DNA of 64,000 bases from Azolla caroliniana (GCA_043228905.1 JBHGNT010000006.1:12834001-12898000), one strand, 5' to 3'; counted from the first letter of the stretch, positions 1 through 12,100 are shown. Translations and numbers: made by a program. Notes: generated by a model not told the origin, from the sequence alone.

Positions 1-208
1 CAACAATCAATAAAATATACTCGTGGGATTCACGAAGTTTAAGATAATCTATCTCTTTCAATCTAAATTCATATTCTTACATAAATATTGATTAATGTAA
101 TACTTGTGGGATTCACAAGATTAGCCTCAAATTCTTCCTCCTCCTAGTCCAAAACCTCGGCGGTTCCCACCCGACTCACGCAACGATCCGGAGCCGAAAG
201 GCACGACA
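1..208 (+). repeat. 3' end of an LTR (copy P, E-like family)
   Basis: The last 60 or so bases are almost identical to the ends of the two LTRs of element E (37538 and 44134), including the terminal CGACA. The sequence then switches abruptly to minus-strand gag of another element at 209. It also carries two hairpin-forming motifs of the type TCGTG-GGATT-CACGA that are found in E. The start of the LTR and the rest of the element lie left of the window, so no target duplication can be tested. The simplest reading is the 3' LTR of a plus-strand gypsy inserted into copy A. Confidence 0.8.
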
Positions 209-1022
209 TCGCGATCCAGGAATTCGTTGGGTGTCTGCGTTTCCCAACAAATTGCGACTGCTTAGTCCCGGGCACTTCGTTGGGTTTGTTATGGTCCTTC
301 TTCGAAGTGCGTTGATAGCGAAGAACTATTTCAACGGCCTCTTCGAAGGATTTTGGATCCTTATCGTGCACTATCCAGTGATAGTCCGAATTGGGGATGC
401 CATTGACAAAACAAGCTATCAACCAATTGTCCCCTTCTAGACCCGATTTTTGGATTTGGGTTCTAGCATGGTGAACATAGTCTTCTAGCGAGGAAAATTT
501 CCTACTAGAGAGGTTCATTAAAGCTTGTGCTGCCTCGGTTCGAGAGGGAGGTTGCAGAAATTGGCCCTTAAAAACCGTGACAAAATCTGTCTAGGTATCG
601 GGCAATTTCCCCATAGTACGGAGCCCATGCCACCAGGCGGCGGCCTTACCCCCGAGTTCTCGGCCGACATATGCAATCTTCGTACTATTTGGCGTGGGAT
701 AGAGCTCAAAATGAGACTCCCATCGTCCCAGCCATGTGCAGATTGCTTCTTCGGTTCTTTCCTTTTTGTCTCCCGTAAATGGCTTAACGACAAATGATGG
801 TTCACCTTGTCGCTCATCAGGTCAATTAGTCTCACGTTGTAGACTAATGACACGTGCCTCGAGAGCATTTTGAGATTGCCGAAGTTCGGTCATCTGTTGA
901 GCGGTGAAACTAAGGTATTGGGTTATTTGTGCCAAATACATCTCAGTGGACATTTGTCCAGGAGGATTCCCTTGAGTTCCTTCCGCTTGAGCGGATGACA
1001 TCAGGTCGTTAATTTGAGCCAT
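209..1022 (-). pseudogene. gag fragment of copy A (broken)
   Basis: The start codon at 1022 opens a peptide beginning MAQINDLMSS, with a short helical region rich in Gln and Glu. It is followed by typical retrotransposon Gag capsid sequence (LEDYVHHARTQIQKSGL, FEEAVEIVLRYQ) read in shifted frames. An in-frame TGA at 822 replaces an AGA codon still present in copy B, and at least one further frame change lies near 520-700. The zinc knuckle is missing because element P interrupts the gene at 208/209. The product would be the structural Gag of a plant chromovirus; this copy cannot make it. Confidence 0.75.
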
Positions 1023-1468
1023 TAAAGATTATTTCTGGAAAAGAAATAGGATAAGGTCAGAGAGATAGTCATAACATCATGTCGTGATGTAAACATATCA
1101 TGGGTAAACATTAATCGATATCATGATCTCACGTCAATACCCCTCTAGACGTATGAGATGAGGTTCAAGATCAGGTTACTATGGTAACACAAAGGTGTTT
1201 TAAAAACCATGGGGGTGACAAATAAATGTCTTTCCCTGATCTCTATATCGATTTTTTCATGGTGGCTCCCCGAGGCTCAACCATGTATGTTCGCGTCATG
1301 AATTGTTTATACACGAAAAAAATGTTAATAATAAACTATGTTTCGGTGCCCACATATGTGGTTTCGGCTCTTTAAGTCCTATTACGAGGACCCCGAGGTG
1401 CACTTAGACCTTAAGTCTAAACATGTGTTATAGTCATATGTATCAAGGATGTTGTATGGTCTTGGTCA

Positions 1469-1516
1469 TATTTGAACTCGAGACCTCGAGAACAAATACA
1501 TTAAACACTTGAGCCA
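1469..1516 (-). other. tRNA-like box A/box B module in the leader
   Basis: On the minus strand a box-A-like TGGCTCAAGTG (1516-1506) is followed 26 nt later by a box-B-like GAGTTCAAATA (1479-1469), resembling the D and T arms of a tRNA. Copy B keeps a related version near 34415-34465. It matches the Pol III consensus only partly and no intact cloverleaf is evident, so I do not call a tRNA gene. Confidence 0.4.
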
Positions 1517-1577
1517 ACCAAGTAAGTTGCTCTTCTTGAATGCTTAATGTTTGATGCGTATAAGAGATATGCGAGAT

Positions 1578-1608
1578 CATATATGTTTTTTTTCAAAGAA
1601 CATATATG
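1578..1608 (-). other. AT-rich hairpin in leader
   Basis: CATATATG arms flank a T/A-rich centre and can pair as a stem-loop. The same hairpin with a changed loop is present in copy B at 34316-34346, so it is retained across diverged copies. Confidence 0.45.
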
Positions 1609-2204
1609 TCAAGGGTCCTTATTTCGCCCTCATTTACCAAAACTATGTTGGTACGTTACCTAACCTCAAGTCTCGTAATTACGATGGCATATGCCAAAGT
1701 GCAACCTAATGGTCAAGCCAAATGAGCCCTCGTTTCGTAGTAGGCTCACGTGGGCCATCACATGGTCACGTCATTACAAATGCCTCTCGTAAGAACGAGC
1801 TCATGGTGGCATCATATCCATGTAACGAGGGAGGGATGTTGGATACGTGCGTCATTGGAGCGACCTCACTTGAAGTGGGTCAAGCCCTACGTACTCAACA
1901 TCATTATGGCTATTGGCGTTTCTTTACGTAACGAAATCGAGGTCATCAACGGGGTTATCAACAATAAAAAATTGTTGAAAAAGGGATGGTGACAACGCCA
2001 TTCTCACAAAAATGTGAGGACGGCCACCAACATCCTTTTCCCGACCAGGACAACTTTCGACATAATCACGTAATAACGAATATACACATATGTTTACTTT
2101 TCACATATATACGATCAAATACGTATATATGTGACCACATATGCCTATATTAAACATATCGTTATATTAAATAGCCACAAATGATGTGATCGAGATACGT
2201 AATC

Positions 2205-2447
2205 GAGGTATATACCTCTACACACACAAAACATCCACAAATAAGAGATCATCGTAATACGCAATTGAGGTATTGACCTCTTACGCATACGAGACCAACC
2301 GCATATCGTTTACAACAAATCAAGGTATTAAACTCATACGCAAATGTAACATATGTTCGTGAACGTAATACGTAATTGAGGTATTAACCTCGTACGCATA
2401 CGGCACTCATCACATATTATTAATATGTCAAACGAGGTATTGACCTC
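2205..2447. repeat. five-fold palindrome array in leader of copy A
   Basis: The 14-bp palindromic motif GAGGTATNNACCTC begins at 2205, 2267, 2322 (degenerate), 2378 and 2434, at spacings of 62, 55, 56 and 56 bp. The flanking bases are also similar (ACGTAATTGAGG before, TACGCATACG after). This is a diverged tandem repeat of about 56 bp in the 5' leader of a retrotransposon, so each unit could form a short RNA hairpin or a dyad protein-binding site. Confidence 0.75.
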
Positions 2448-2692
2448 GTGCACATATGTAAACGTTTTAGATAATCAATTAAAGACCACTACAACATCAT
2501 TGACTTAATGAAAAAAATTGACATATAAACTAAACACATGATTAGATGGGAGAAGAGAGAATAGAAAAAAAATTCTAGAAAGAGTTACCGAAGTTCTTTG
2601 TTGATCGTTGTCTGGATCAAGGCCGACCGCACATCGATCGATTAGCATCAATCAAAAGACAAATGAAAAACAAAGAAACATTAGTACGTAAA

Positions 2693-2702
2693 TCTGATAC
2701 CA
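2693..2702 (-). other. primer-binding site, initiator-Met tRNA type
   Basis: The minus strand reads TGGTATCAGA directly inside the LTR, matching the usual plant retrotransposon primer site complementary to the 3' end of initiator methionine tRNA. Confidence 0.75.
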
Positions 2703-2703
2703 A

Positions 2704-3159
2704 ATATTATAGATCTAAGTACTAAAGTAAGCTTAAGATAAGGATAAAGTAATGATAGATAGAAAGGAGAAAGAGAAAGAAGGGTGCCGATCCACCCGAC
2801 CACCCCCGAGCGAAGGGATCGAGACGGACTCGAGCCTCGATCGGCATCCCATACCACCGCCGTGGCGTCGAGTCGTACCTGGTGCTGGCGCGCTCACTAC
2901 AAGAGTTGACCCACCACACGAGAAGAGTCTCGATGTAGTCAAAAGATGATCAAATGAGGGTAGCTAGGCCTCTTATTTATAGTGATACCCAAGGCCCCCA
3001 GGCAAGTTCACACTTGACCTAATGGGTTGTCTCAATCCCGAGGATTAAAAGTAATCCTCCCCTTCTTTACACTCTCGTTTAACCCTCACACTTATCCACG
3101 TGTATAGAATACTGCAGTAAATTCTTACCACGGGATATTATATGGTCATGCCCGTAACA
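2704..3159 (-). repeat. 5' LTR of copy A
   Basis: The LTR begins TGTTACGGGC at 3159, matching the start of the 3' LTR of copy B at 46064, and ends next to the primer site near 2704. A TATA box (TATAAATAA on the minus strand, 2981-2973) lies about 180 bp into the LTR. The inner boundary is approximate because no terminal CA is visible there. Confidence 0.75.
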
Positions 3160-3387
3160 AGCGAGCTACCCATTTGTGCATCCATGTTGGTGTAGTGTCT
3201 TCCTTTTTTGGGTTTTCTTCCTTCGGTCATGTAAACGTGCTACGTAGTGGCACTACAGTAGAGGATAGCCGGATTTGTCATCGGCGTCTCGAATACACAA
3301 TCTCGAAGAGGTGGATGGGCTCGTGGATGTGCTAAACCACACACTTTGAGACCATGTTAATAATTAGGTAATTAATCAAGGGTTAAT
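3160..3387. other. unassigned spacer
   Basis: This lies between the LTR of copy A and the truncated end of copia copy H. I see no reading frame, repeat or similarity to other parts of the window. Confidence 0.4.
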
Positions 3388-6300
3388 TAAACAACTGTTG
3401 ACTGCTTCTTACTACTCCAAGCAATCACGACACTTCCAAGGGAAAATGTGAAGCCCGAAGTAGACCTGTGATCGCTGGCATTTCTGGCCCAATTAGCATC
3501 CATGTAACCGACCAACCGTTCGGCAGTACCAGTCCGATACAACAATCCACTGTCCTTAATGCCGCTGACTTACCTCAGTATTCGCTATGCGCATTGAAAG
3601 TGCTCCATGGCCGAATGCGCCATGAATTGACTAATCAAGGCGACCATATAGCTGAGGTCCGGTTGGGTGATGGTCAAGTAGATAAGGCTTCTGACTATCT
3701 GTCGGAACCTTTCCGGGTCGCATGTCGTTCCGAAGTCAGGGCGAAGCTTCACATTCCTATCCAAAGGAGTTGAAATAGACTTGTACTATATCATACCAAA
3801 CCTGAAGAGCATACTCAACACATAATGTCGTTGGTTGATCAATAAATGCCTTCAGGGGTGTGGATCACTTCTATCCCGAGGAAGTAATGAAGGTCCCCTA
3901 GATCCTTCATGTCTAATGATGCCGTAAGCTGGGACTTGACACGAGTGATTTCTTGTAGGTTCGTGCCGGAGAGGACTAAATTATCACCATAAAGTGAAAG
4001 ACTTACCGGCCCATTCTAACCTTGCCGGATGAAGAGTGAAGAGTCTGACTTCGACGTGGCCCCATCCGACACACTCGCAAGGCTTGCTTTAGTCCATATA
4101 GGGACTTCTTCAGTCAGCATACAACCGATGTGTTCATTTCGAACTGAGATCTGAAGGGTTAGATCATATACAGTTGTTCCTCAAGGTTGGCTTGCAAGAA
4201 TGCGTTTTTCACATCCATCTGATGTAAATACCACCCCTTCGTCGTGGGTATCACAAGAAGGACACAAACAATCATCATGTTCGCGACCAACGCAAACATT
4301 TCATCGTAATTGATGTCGTGGTGTTGCACATAGCCCTTCACCACTAACTAGGCCTTGTATCGGTTGACAGAGCCGTCGGTGTTGTACTTGACCTTGTACA
4401 CCCACCTACATCTGATCATCATCACACCCTTTGGACCATCAACCAGGTCCCATGTTTCGTTCTCCGTTAGTGTGATTTCTTTCTCCATGGCCTTCTGCCA
4501 ATTCGGATACTTGGCCGCTTCTGCGTAGCTCTCCGGCTCACACACTATTGCGACCTTCACCATGTACACATAATGTTGCATCATATACTTATTATACTTG
4601 TACCCGATCATGGGATTCTTTTGGCTTGTGCATTGGTGCAACTTCTACTTTGCCGATTTCATAGCCCTTGTGGCTGACTCTGACTTTTTCTACGGAGGTC
4701 CGTCTCCACTTCGGGCTGTTTTGGATTCACTCTGGTCCAAAAAATGGCTTCTGTTCCAATCTCTGGCATCTTCATCTTCCCCTTCTCTTTATGCATGAAC
4801 CGTATCCTTGGTTCCTTGCACGGCGAGAGCACAATAGAGTCTTCGCTACTCACCGACTCGTCATCCGGTTGACCACTCTAGCTCAACAACTCCAGATTCG
4901 GTCCACTGATCTAGAGGGAAGTTGGACTCATCCGCAACAATTGGCTAACTTAGGAAGATTCAAGTACCAAGATGTTGATTTATCGAAGACAACATAGTGG
5001 CTAACTCACACTTGATTCTACCAGGGGTTGTAGCACTTCTACCCCTTCTGCTCATCGGAGTAGCCAATCAAGATACACTTCTTGTCCTTGGCATCTAACT
5101 TCTTCCGCCTCTCATCCGGAACATGCACATATGCAATGTTTCTGAATACTCGAAGGTGCGCCAAATTCATCTTCCGCTCATAATACAGTTCGTGTGGCGA
5201 CACCTTTGTCCCGGAGGCAAGTATTTGATTCTATATGGAGACGATTGTCTGAATTGCTTCAGTACAATAATTCCAGGGCATGCTCTTCACCTCCAGCATT
5301 GCCCTCACCACTTCTACTGACGTTCGGTTTCGTTGTTTGCCCATGCCATTAAGCTCTGGTGTGTATCTACAAGAGAACTCCGGACGAATTCCCTTGGTCT
5401 GTAGATAACTTGTGAACTGGACAGGAAAATATTCTTTTCCGCCATCAGATCTCAGACACTTGATCTTCCTTCCATATTCTCGTTCGACATGACTCTTTTG
5501 GTCCCGGAAACATGAGAAAACTTCTCTCTTCTTCTCAATCAAGTAGATCCAGGCGTGTCGACTAAAATCATCGATGAAGGAGACAAAATATCGACTTCGG
5601 CCGATGCTGACATTTTGTGCTAGTCCCTAAACATCCGAATGGATGAGATTGAGCCAATTCAGGCTCCGAATTCTTCTCATTGGAAAATGGAATTCTATGT
5701 TGTTTCCCGACCTGACAAGCTTCACAAATATGGCCTTTCGGCCACTCAACTTCGGCAGTCCGGAAACCATGTGTTTCGACTGCATCTCTTGAAGCTTCCG
5801 GAAGTTGATGTGATTGATCCACTTATGCCACAGGTCGATGTTAGACTTGACCACCTGTCCTTTCGCGAACATAACAGTGCCTACATTATTGGTTTCGAGG
5901 ATGAACATTCTTCCATCCCGGCGCCCTTGTGCGATGATCCGACCTTCCTCCTCGATGAAGCATCTGTGGTGAGTGAACCAGACTTGCATTCCTTGATCCA
6001 TGATTTGACCGATCGTTACCAAGTTCTTGGTGATCATCGGAACATGCTGAATGTTCCTCTTGATTCCCTTCTGGTTGAGATAGATCAGAGGGACAACCTC
6101 GATATGCTCGATGGGATATGTGGTGTCATCTCCGGTTTCAACTACCCCCAACATCTCGGACTTGTAGAGAAAGGAGAACCACTCTTTTTGGTTCGTCATG
6201 TGGTTTGAAGCTCTAGAATCCATGTACCAAACATACTCCGAGTTTGAGTTGTGTGCGGCCATTCAGTTGGACTTATGCTTCATTAAAGGGCCGATCCTGA

Positions 6301-6473
6301 CCCGGCTCCCTTTGAGTTTCTAGCAAAGCGCGATCAATATTGCCAATATGTGTCCCTCTGGCTCGATCTGCCTTTGTCTGAATCAACCCTTTTTTTCCAA
6401 CACTCGCTTTCGTAGGGATCGGAGAGGTTCCCATCCATCTACCAAATGGCAACATGATCACCCTGCACCACAT
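3388..6473 (-). pseudogene. Ty1/copia pol remnant (copy H)
   Basis: Read on the minus strand from 6473 to 3388, the order is gag tail, protease, integrase, reverse transcriptase, RNase H, the copia order. Recognisable parts are the protease motif WYMDSRASNHMT near 6230, with Arg where Gly normally follows DS; the pre-integrase block IDLWHKWINHINFRKLQ near 5820; integrase near 5540-5230 (RSDGGKEYFPVQFTSYL); and RT near 4640-4160 (GCRWVYKVKYNTDGSVNRYKA and MDVKNAFLQANLEEQLYMI). Many stops and frame changes break it. It is a diverged member of the same family as G. It stops abruptly at 3388 inside RNase H and has no LTRs. Confidence 0.85.
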
Positions 6474-6830
6474 TCAACACGTGCCTAGTTTGAAAAGGAG
6501 TCTGGTCTTCATCGACATGTTAGCCGAAGACAGGTACTGAACAACAGTCAATGAGTCGGCATGGAGGATCAGCCGAGGGAATCTAAGAATCGGAAGTGGG
6601 GACAAGTACAACAACTTGTACCCAATGATGGCGATCATTCTAGAAGGGTTCATGAACATAGGCGAAAAGACTGACCTAAACTTATCGTGAACTAGATCGG
6701 TTGATGGTGCTCGACTATATCCCGAGACTCCAAGCAAAGATGGACTTCTGCGAGCATTGTCAATATGGGAAACTCCATTAGGTGGCTCCCAGTACTTCGT
6801 CACATTTGTAGATGACTGTATACATGAGTC
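6474..6830 (+). pseudogene. Ty1/copia protease/pre-integrase remnant (copy I, part 1)
   Basis: Across several plus-strand frames I can follow the copia stretch before and into integrase: HVPSLKRSLVFIDMLAEDRY, then KYNNLYPMMA, then MDFCEHCQYGK (integrase zinc-finger cysteines) and LGGSQYFVTFVDDC (start of the integrase core). Numerous stops and frame changes make it non-functional. It is probably the same element as the RT remnant at 7646-8808, separated by about 800 bp of unassigned sequence. Confidence 0.6.
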
Positions 6831-7645
6831 TCCACATTCGTCACGGTGTCATGAAGATTTTTAGCAACGACGAGAAAATCGTGTGGAATGGACAAATCAG
6901 GAATGTGCAAAGTTTGCACTTGCACATCGGGAAAATGTAAATATAAACGAAAGAGAATAAAGTAAGAGGAATATAAAATGTAAGGTGCTAAAGTGCACCA
7001 AAAGGCTTTGTGGATTGTAAGTATGATGTGCACTTAGGTGCACATGCACACGTAGTGAATGGGGAGTGCATGAAAGTAAGGATGTAATAAGTAGTGGCTA
7101 TGGTGTGTGTGTGTGTGTGTGTGTGTCAAAGTGAGAGAAGAGGGATTTAAGGCATCACATCAATGTCCTCCTAAAATCAAGGCAAATATTCCTCACTAAA
7201 AAGAGAGGAATATTTTGCCTCCCCTTTTTTACTATAACAAGGGGTGAGGAGCCACCATAAAGGGGGTTCCTCCTTTTAGGGTTTCAGTTCGTTTCTCCTC
7301 TCTCATCATTGTCTTGGTTAGAAAGGTCTAGTTCTTCTTCCTCTTCCTATTCGGTTATGGTTTCTTCTTCATCTTATGGATTTTGTTTCTCTCTCTATTG
7401 TCCTATTATTGTATTCTTCTAGTTGTGCTTAAGTTCGGCCAAAATCGCCCTGGTTGTAAATCATATTTTGTTCGGTGAACCTCGTGCCGTCCCAACCTTG
7501 GCTCATCTAGTTCTTTCTCGTGTCAAGCTTTTGCACATTGTTCCTACCCTTTCGTGCATGGAGGCCCGTAAGGGATAAGCTCCCATTCCCCTTTTTACTC
7601 CCATGGTCCCAACCAAGCTAACATGTATATGCGGCTTTCTACAAC
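6831..7645. other. unassigned 0.8-kb stretch between copia fragments
   Basis: No coding sequence is convincing here. It contains a (GT)n microsatellite near 7102-7127, a hairpin near 7180-7215 with GGCAAAATATTCCTC-like arms, and a pyrimidine-rich stretch (7280-7400) that resembles a plant leader or LTR U5. It could be an LTR-like insertion within copia copy I, but I found no terminal repeats. Confidence 0.35.
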
Positions 7646-8808
7646 AATGGACACCAGTGAGCTGACATCATATGAAGAAGCATTGGCTCGCGCAAATTTG
7701 GTCACTTGGCTTCTGGCAATGGAGTTCGAAATGAGCTCCATCTAGCATAATCAAACTTGGAACTTAGTCAAATTGCCGAAAAGTGAACATGCTCTTCCGT
7801 GCAAGTGGGTCTATGGACTGAAATAGAGGTCATACTCAACATGTCCTAAGTACAAGGCCATATTAGTAGCGAAGGGTTTCCAAGAACAATATGGCGTCGA
7901 CTTCAACGAAAACTTTTCACAAGTGATGAAAATGACGATTGTTCGATTTTCCTCAGTGTAGTTGCAACCGAGGACCTGGAGTTGATTCCACTAGACATTA
8001 AGATGGTCTTGTTCCATGGTGATCTATAGAAGGAGATATATATGGAACAACCGAAAGGCTTTGTCGAACTCAATCAAGAACGTCTAGTCTGCTAACTCAA
8101 AAATGGTTTTTACGGCCTGAAACAAGCACCAAGGCAGTGGTATAAGAAGTTCGACGACTTCATACAATCGGTTGGCTTCTTCAAGAGCAATAAGGACCAC
8201 TATCTTTTCTCGAAAATAGTTCGAATGAGTCACCCATCTTCCTTATCATGTACGTGGACGAGATGCTTCTCTCTGGTCGAAATGCCGGAGAGCATGTTGA
8301 TCTCGTTCGATAGCTCCAGGTAAAGTTGGCTATGAAGAATTTAGGTCCAACAAGACACATTCTAGGCATGAAAATCAGTCGGCTCCGGAATCAACAAAAA
8401 TTATTCTTTTCTCAGGCTAATGACATTGAACATGTCTTGGAATGCTTTAATATGCAATCGCCCAAATGTGCTTCAACCCCGCTTCCTGTTAGCCTTCGGC
8501 TATGTCATCACGATTGTCTAACATCTTGTCTCACGAGGGATTTCATGAAGTCGGTACCTTATGCACCGGTAGTTGGCTCCTTAATGTACGTGGTCATCAT
8601 CGCTACATGGCTAGACATAGCTCACGTCATAGGAGTCGTTAACTAATCTATGCACAATCCTGGTCGATTGCATTGTAACATAGTTAAGCATGTGTTTAGG
8701 GACTCGCTCAGGTCCATCAACATGACAGTTGAAGCAGATGAGATAGTGTAGGTTTGCCTCTGACATCTCACGCAGAAGTTCGGATCATTCTGAATGGCGG
8801 TTTGCATA
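7646..8808 (+). pseudogene. Ty1/copia reverse transcriptase/RNase H remnant (copy I, part 2)
   Basis: The plus strand encodes a decayed copia RT: ALPCKWVYGLK, KAILVAKGFQEQYGVDF, MEQPKGFVE, NGFYGLKQAPRQWYKKFDDF and KNLGPTRHILGMKISR, then TPLPVSLRLCHHDC, leading into RNase H-like sequence near 8750. The catalytic region reads roughly MYVDE in a shifted frame (8248-8262). At least ten stops or shifts are present. It is cut at 8808 by the LTR of chromovirus J; the five bases before it are GCATA. Confidence 0.75.
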
Positions 8809-8935
8809 TGTCAAGGATAGTACTAGAGGCAAGGAGATTTAGTACTAAAGATATAGGAGAAGAATGAGGATTAGTACTAAGAAAGGAAAGAGTGCGTGAG
8901 AGTCATGAGAAAGAAAGAAAGAAAGAAAGATGTAT
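8809..8935 (-). repeat. 3' LTR of copy J, distal part
   Basis: It begins TGTCAAGG and then follows the start of the F LTR (plus-strand orientation) with repeated TTAGTACTAAG blocks and a purine tract (GAAA)n. The LTR is interrupted here and resumes at about 14119; together the two parts give about 465 bp, the length of the F LTR (467 bp). Confidence 0.7.
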
Positions 8936-9114
8936 TAACGTCTTCTAAGGCCAAATTTGGCCCATGAGACAATTGGTTTACAACAATAGAGTATTTATCC
9001 AGTCATCATAACTAAAAATAAAATTAAGTAAAAAAAATAGAACTTAAACTAAAAGAGTTCTAGTAGTGTACAATATGTAGTATACTCGAAAGTGACTATA
9101 CACTAAGCCTAATT

Positions 9115-12100
9115 TTATTTCCACCCAAGCCTCTCGAAAAGAAGTGGGGGGGCAAAGGGTCTTGATGTGGGTTCCAATGTAGAGAGTGCCCTAGCCATGG
9201 CTTCTAGGCGGTGTAGCTCACGTTCCCTTATTTTTAATATTGCTTCCACATCACGTTGAGTTGTTTTGAAACCCGGCACCCGAGGACGTCTGGTTCTTCT
9301 CTGCTTTTCTGCCTCATCAATGGAAAGGCCGGGTGGTGCAAGTGTGTCGGCATTCATTGTCTCCTTAGGTTCCTGAAAAACTGCATTTGTTACATGTTCG
9401 TGATCATTAGCAACATTATTGTCAACATTTTGTAATTTATTCTCTTTGTGTTGTTTTAGCTCTAGAATGTATTTGCCTAATTTCTTTATATCTAGAGTAT
9501 CTAATAGTTTGGGGAGGGTGGGAGACGGACCAAGTATGTCTTGGTATTTTGCCCTTATCTCGGCATAGGTTGGACACTTGCATGTAAAGTGGTACTCATC
9601 CTCTATCTCTATGTGACATAACCTACATATCCTTTCCTCCCTAGGGACTCCACTAGTACGGCCATTTTCAATCTCAAGTTGGTGAGACGATATTCTAAGT
9701 TGTCCAATGGCAACCCTTAGTGCATGTGGTAAGAATACATCTAGATATTTTGGTCGTGTGATAAAACCTAACTCAGAGAAGTGCATGAAGTGTTTCTTAT
9801 AGTACGACATTTTAGATGGGAGTGGCTCTAGTGGGGTGATCCATTTACACCGAGTGTAAATTTGCCATATTTCTTGGCGTATTACTTTATTGCGGTTCTC
9901 ATGAGAGATTAAGGTGTTATCACTCGTGTGGTTGTACCTAAGGGGAGGTAGGTTATTAATGTCTAGACCATTCGCAAGAAGCCAAGTCACCATCATGCCA
10001 TACCATGAGCTAGTATAGCCGGACTCATACAATGATCGAGAGGCCTTAAAGGCTTGATGAGATATTCTATCATGTGGTTGGCTATGTATCCTATCAATAA
10101 AGACTACAAGTTGAAAAAGTGCCTCTACTAGCATTGGGGATAACGTGAACTCGGCCCTAATAATGTCCTGTGGTACAGTCGATTTGCTTCGGAGTTGGCG
10201 TGATAGCATCATCACCAATGGTCTCTCTAATTGCGTCCACATGAAGGATGGTAATCCTGGAGCCCAAACCGCTGATGCATACATGAGGGAGGGGGTCACT
10301 AATGAGTCAAAGAGCCACCCTTTAGTCCGTGGCTCTTGAAAGTGTGCTTGGTGGCATTGTCTCTCTAGGAGTGAGAGGGATGCATGTCCTCTCGTGAGTA
10401 TCCTTCGCTGCCTGTGTCATCGAAAATTTACCTGAGCGGGCACTAAAAGTGACTCCGAGATATACGTACGATCCAACCACCTTGACTGGGCTATGGGAGA
10501 TAGTTAGGTGACACTTAGCTCTAACTTGGGCCGATGTGTGGAAGATAAGGACTTTCGTTTTCCCTAGATTCACTACCAATCCTCGTTGTACACAAAAGTC
10601 ATCTAAGGCATTGAGGTGCCTCTGTAGGTCGTGTTCAGATTCAGAGAGCAAAACTATGTCATCCGCATAGAGCAAGATACGAACCTGCGTATCCCCAAGG
10701 ACCACTCCGGTGCCTCCCTCACGAGCAATAAAATTTGTGATCTCATCAATGTAGATCCCAAAAAGCGTCGGTGATAGGGGGCAACCTTGTTTTACACCAA
10801 TAGTGCTAGTCAAACGATTGGATAGGCCACCTGGACATCGGACACACCCGGACACTTGTTCATATAGTGCGTAGATGGCCCATACCATATCATCTGGTAT
10901 CCTCAAGCTTTTAAGTCTATCAGACAACAAATCTCTAGGGACTGTGTCAAAGGCTTTGCGGAAGTCCACAAAACAACAATATAATCTCTTCTTGCGAGCC
11001 CTAGTTTGGTCAATTAGGCATCTAAGTGTGAAGATGTGATCAATAGTGGAGAAGGCTCGTCTAAAGCCAGCTTGTTCAGGTGCACGAAGGTTTAGGGTCT
11101 CCATGTAGTCGCTAAGCTCTGCTTCCATTACTGCACCATATAACTTAGCAAGGGTATGGCCTATCATAATGGTCCTATATGTATTTGGGTCCATGGGGTC
11201 CCCCCCTTTATGTATGGGGGTCACTGTATTCATAGTCCACTGTGGTGGAAAACCCTCCGCAAGGGCACGATTGAAGATTAGAATTAGCAAGGGAGCTAGG
11301 CACTCTCGCGCATATATAATGTGTTCTGCTCGCAATCCTGTGTGGTCCATGGACTTCCTATGTTGTAATTTCTTTATGACCTTCATGACCCTAGAGGTCG
11401 TAAAAAGTGTCCCCGTGGTAGGCCGGGGTGTGGAAGGCATTGAAAAAGGTGGTTGGTTTGGGATTTGGTAAAGTCTCTCTGTATATGTGTGCCAAGTTTC
11501 GGGATCTTCGATGGGTGTTTGTGGTCTTGGCTCCCGTAGTCTCTTCCATGCCATGGCGCAATCGCTACTCATGAGCATATGGTAGAGTTCCCAGTATTGG
11601 GATGCCTCCCACGCTCGTCTCTTACGACGTGTCATCTTACGCATTTCTTTGCGAGCTTGTGTGGAGGTAATACTACCATTGAGTTGCGATACTGTAAGTT
11701 GTCTATGTAGGTCCCTACAATCCTCGTCATACCATTTATTTTGTGGCATTGATCCTGATCTACCTTGATTTGAGTGTTTTGTATATGGGAAACTCCTAGC
11801 TGCTGCGGAGTGAAGGATGTGTGTGAGTTTTGTACTAAGGCTTTCTAACGGTAGAGAGGGATCAATGGAGGGGAGATGGGCCTGAACATGTTGAGAGTAT
11901 ATGTCAGAGAGCTCATGTGTGAAATGTATTGTGGTGTGATGGCATGGTTGACTAGACTTGGTGACCTTAGAGATATCACATTTTAGCTCGAAGTATAAGA
12001 AGCTATGGTCTGCGCCAATAGGGCATGGGGCCACTCGGAAGGAGTTAATCAAGTGGGTAGCTATCGGGCGCCCTATTAGATAGTCAACTGTGCTTTCCCC

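Larger units (their letters stand above)
1023..2692 (-). other. long untranslated leader of copy A
   Basis: About 1.67 kb lies between the primer-binding site and the gag start, with no convincing coding sequence; a short plus-strand reading frame at 1722-1992 looks fortuitous. The leader holds five regularly spaced palindromes (2205-2447), an AT-rich hairpin (1578-1608) and a tRNA-like box A/box B pair (1469-1516). The part below about 1790 is shared with copy B at 34136-34800, which confirms it belongs to the element. Confidence 0.7.
209..3159 (-). mobile_element. 5' portion of Ty3/gypsy chromovirus copy A
   Basis: Read on the minus strand this is an LTR (3159 to about 2704), a TGGTATCAGA primer site, a leader of about 1.7 kb, and the first part of gag, cut off at 209 by the insertion of P. 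The LTR and leader match plus-strand copy B (leader 34136-34800, LTR starting 46064), so A and B are one family. B shows this family has a chromodomain-type C-terminus. The 3' part of A is left of the window. Confidence 0.82.

Noticed and set aside
5639-6208. 189-residue plus-strand open frame
   Set aside because: It is antisense to copia H protease and pre-integrase, which are recognisable on the minus strand despite decay.
6800-7033. Minus-strand hydrophobic frame of 77 residues
   Set aside because: No homology or codon-use support; the plus strand carries copia integrase sequence just upstream, and this region is AT-rich unassigned DNA.
7102-7127. (GT)n tract as a regulatory site
   Set aside because: An ordinary microsatellite in unassigned sequence, with nothing to tie it to a function.
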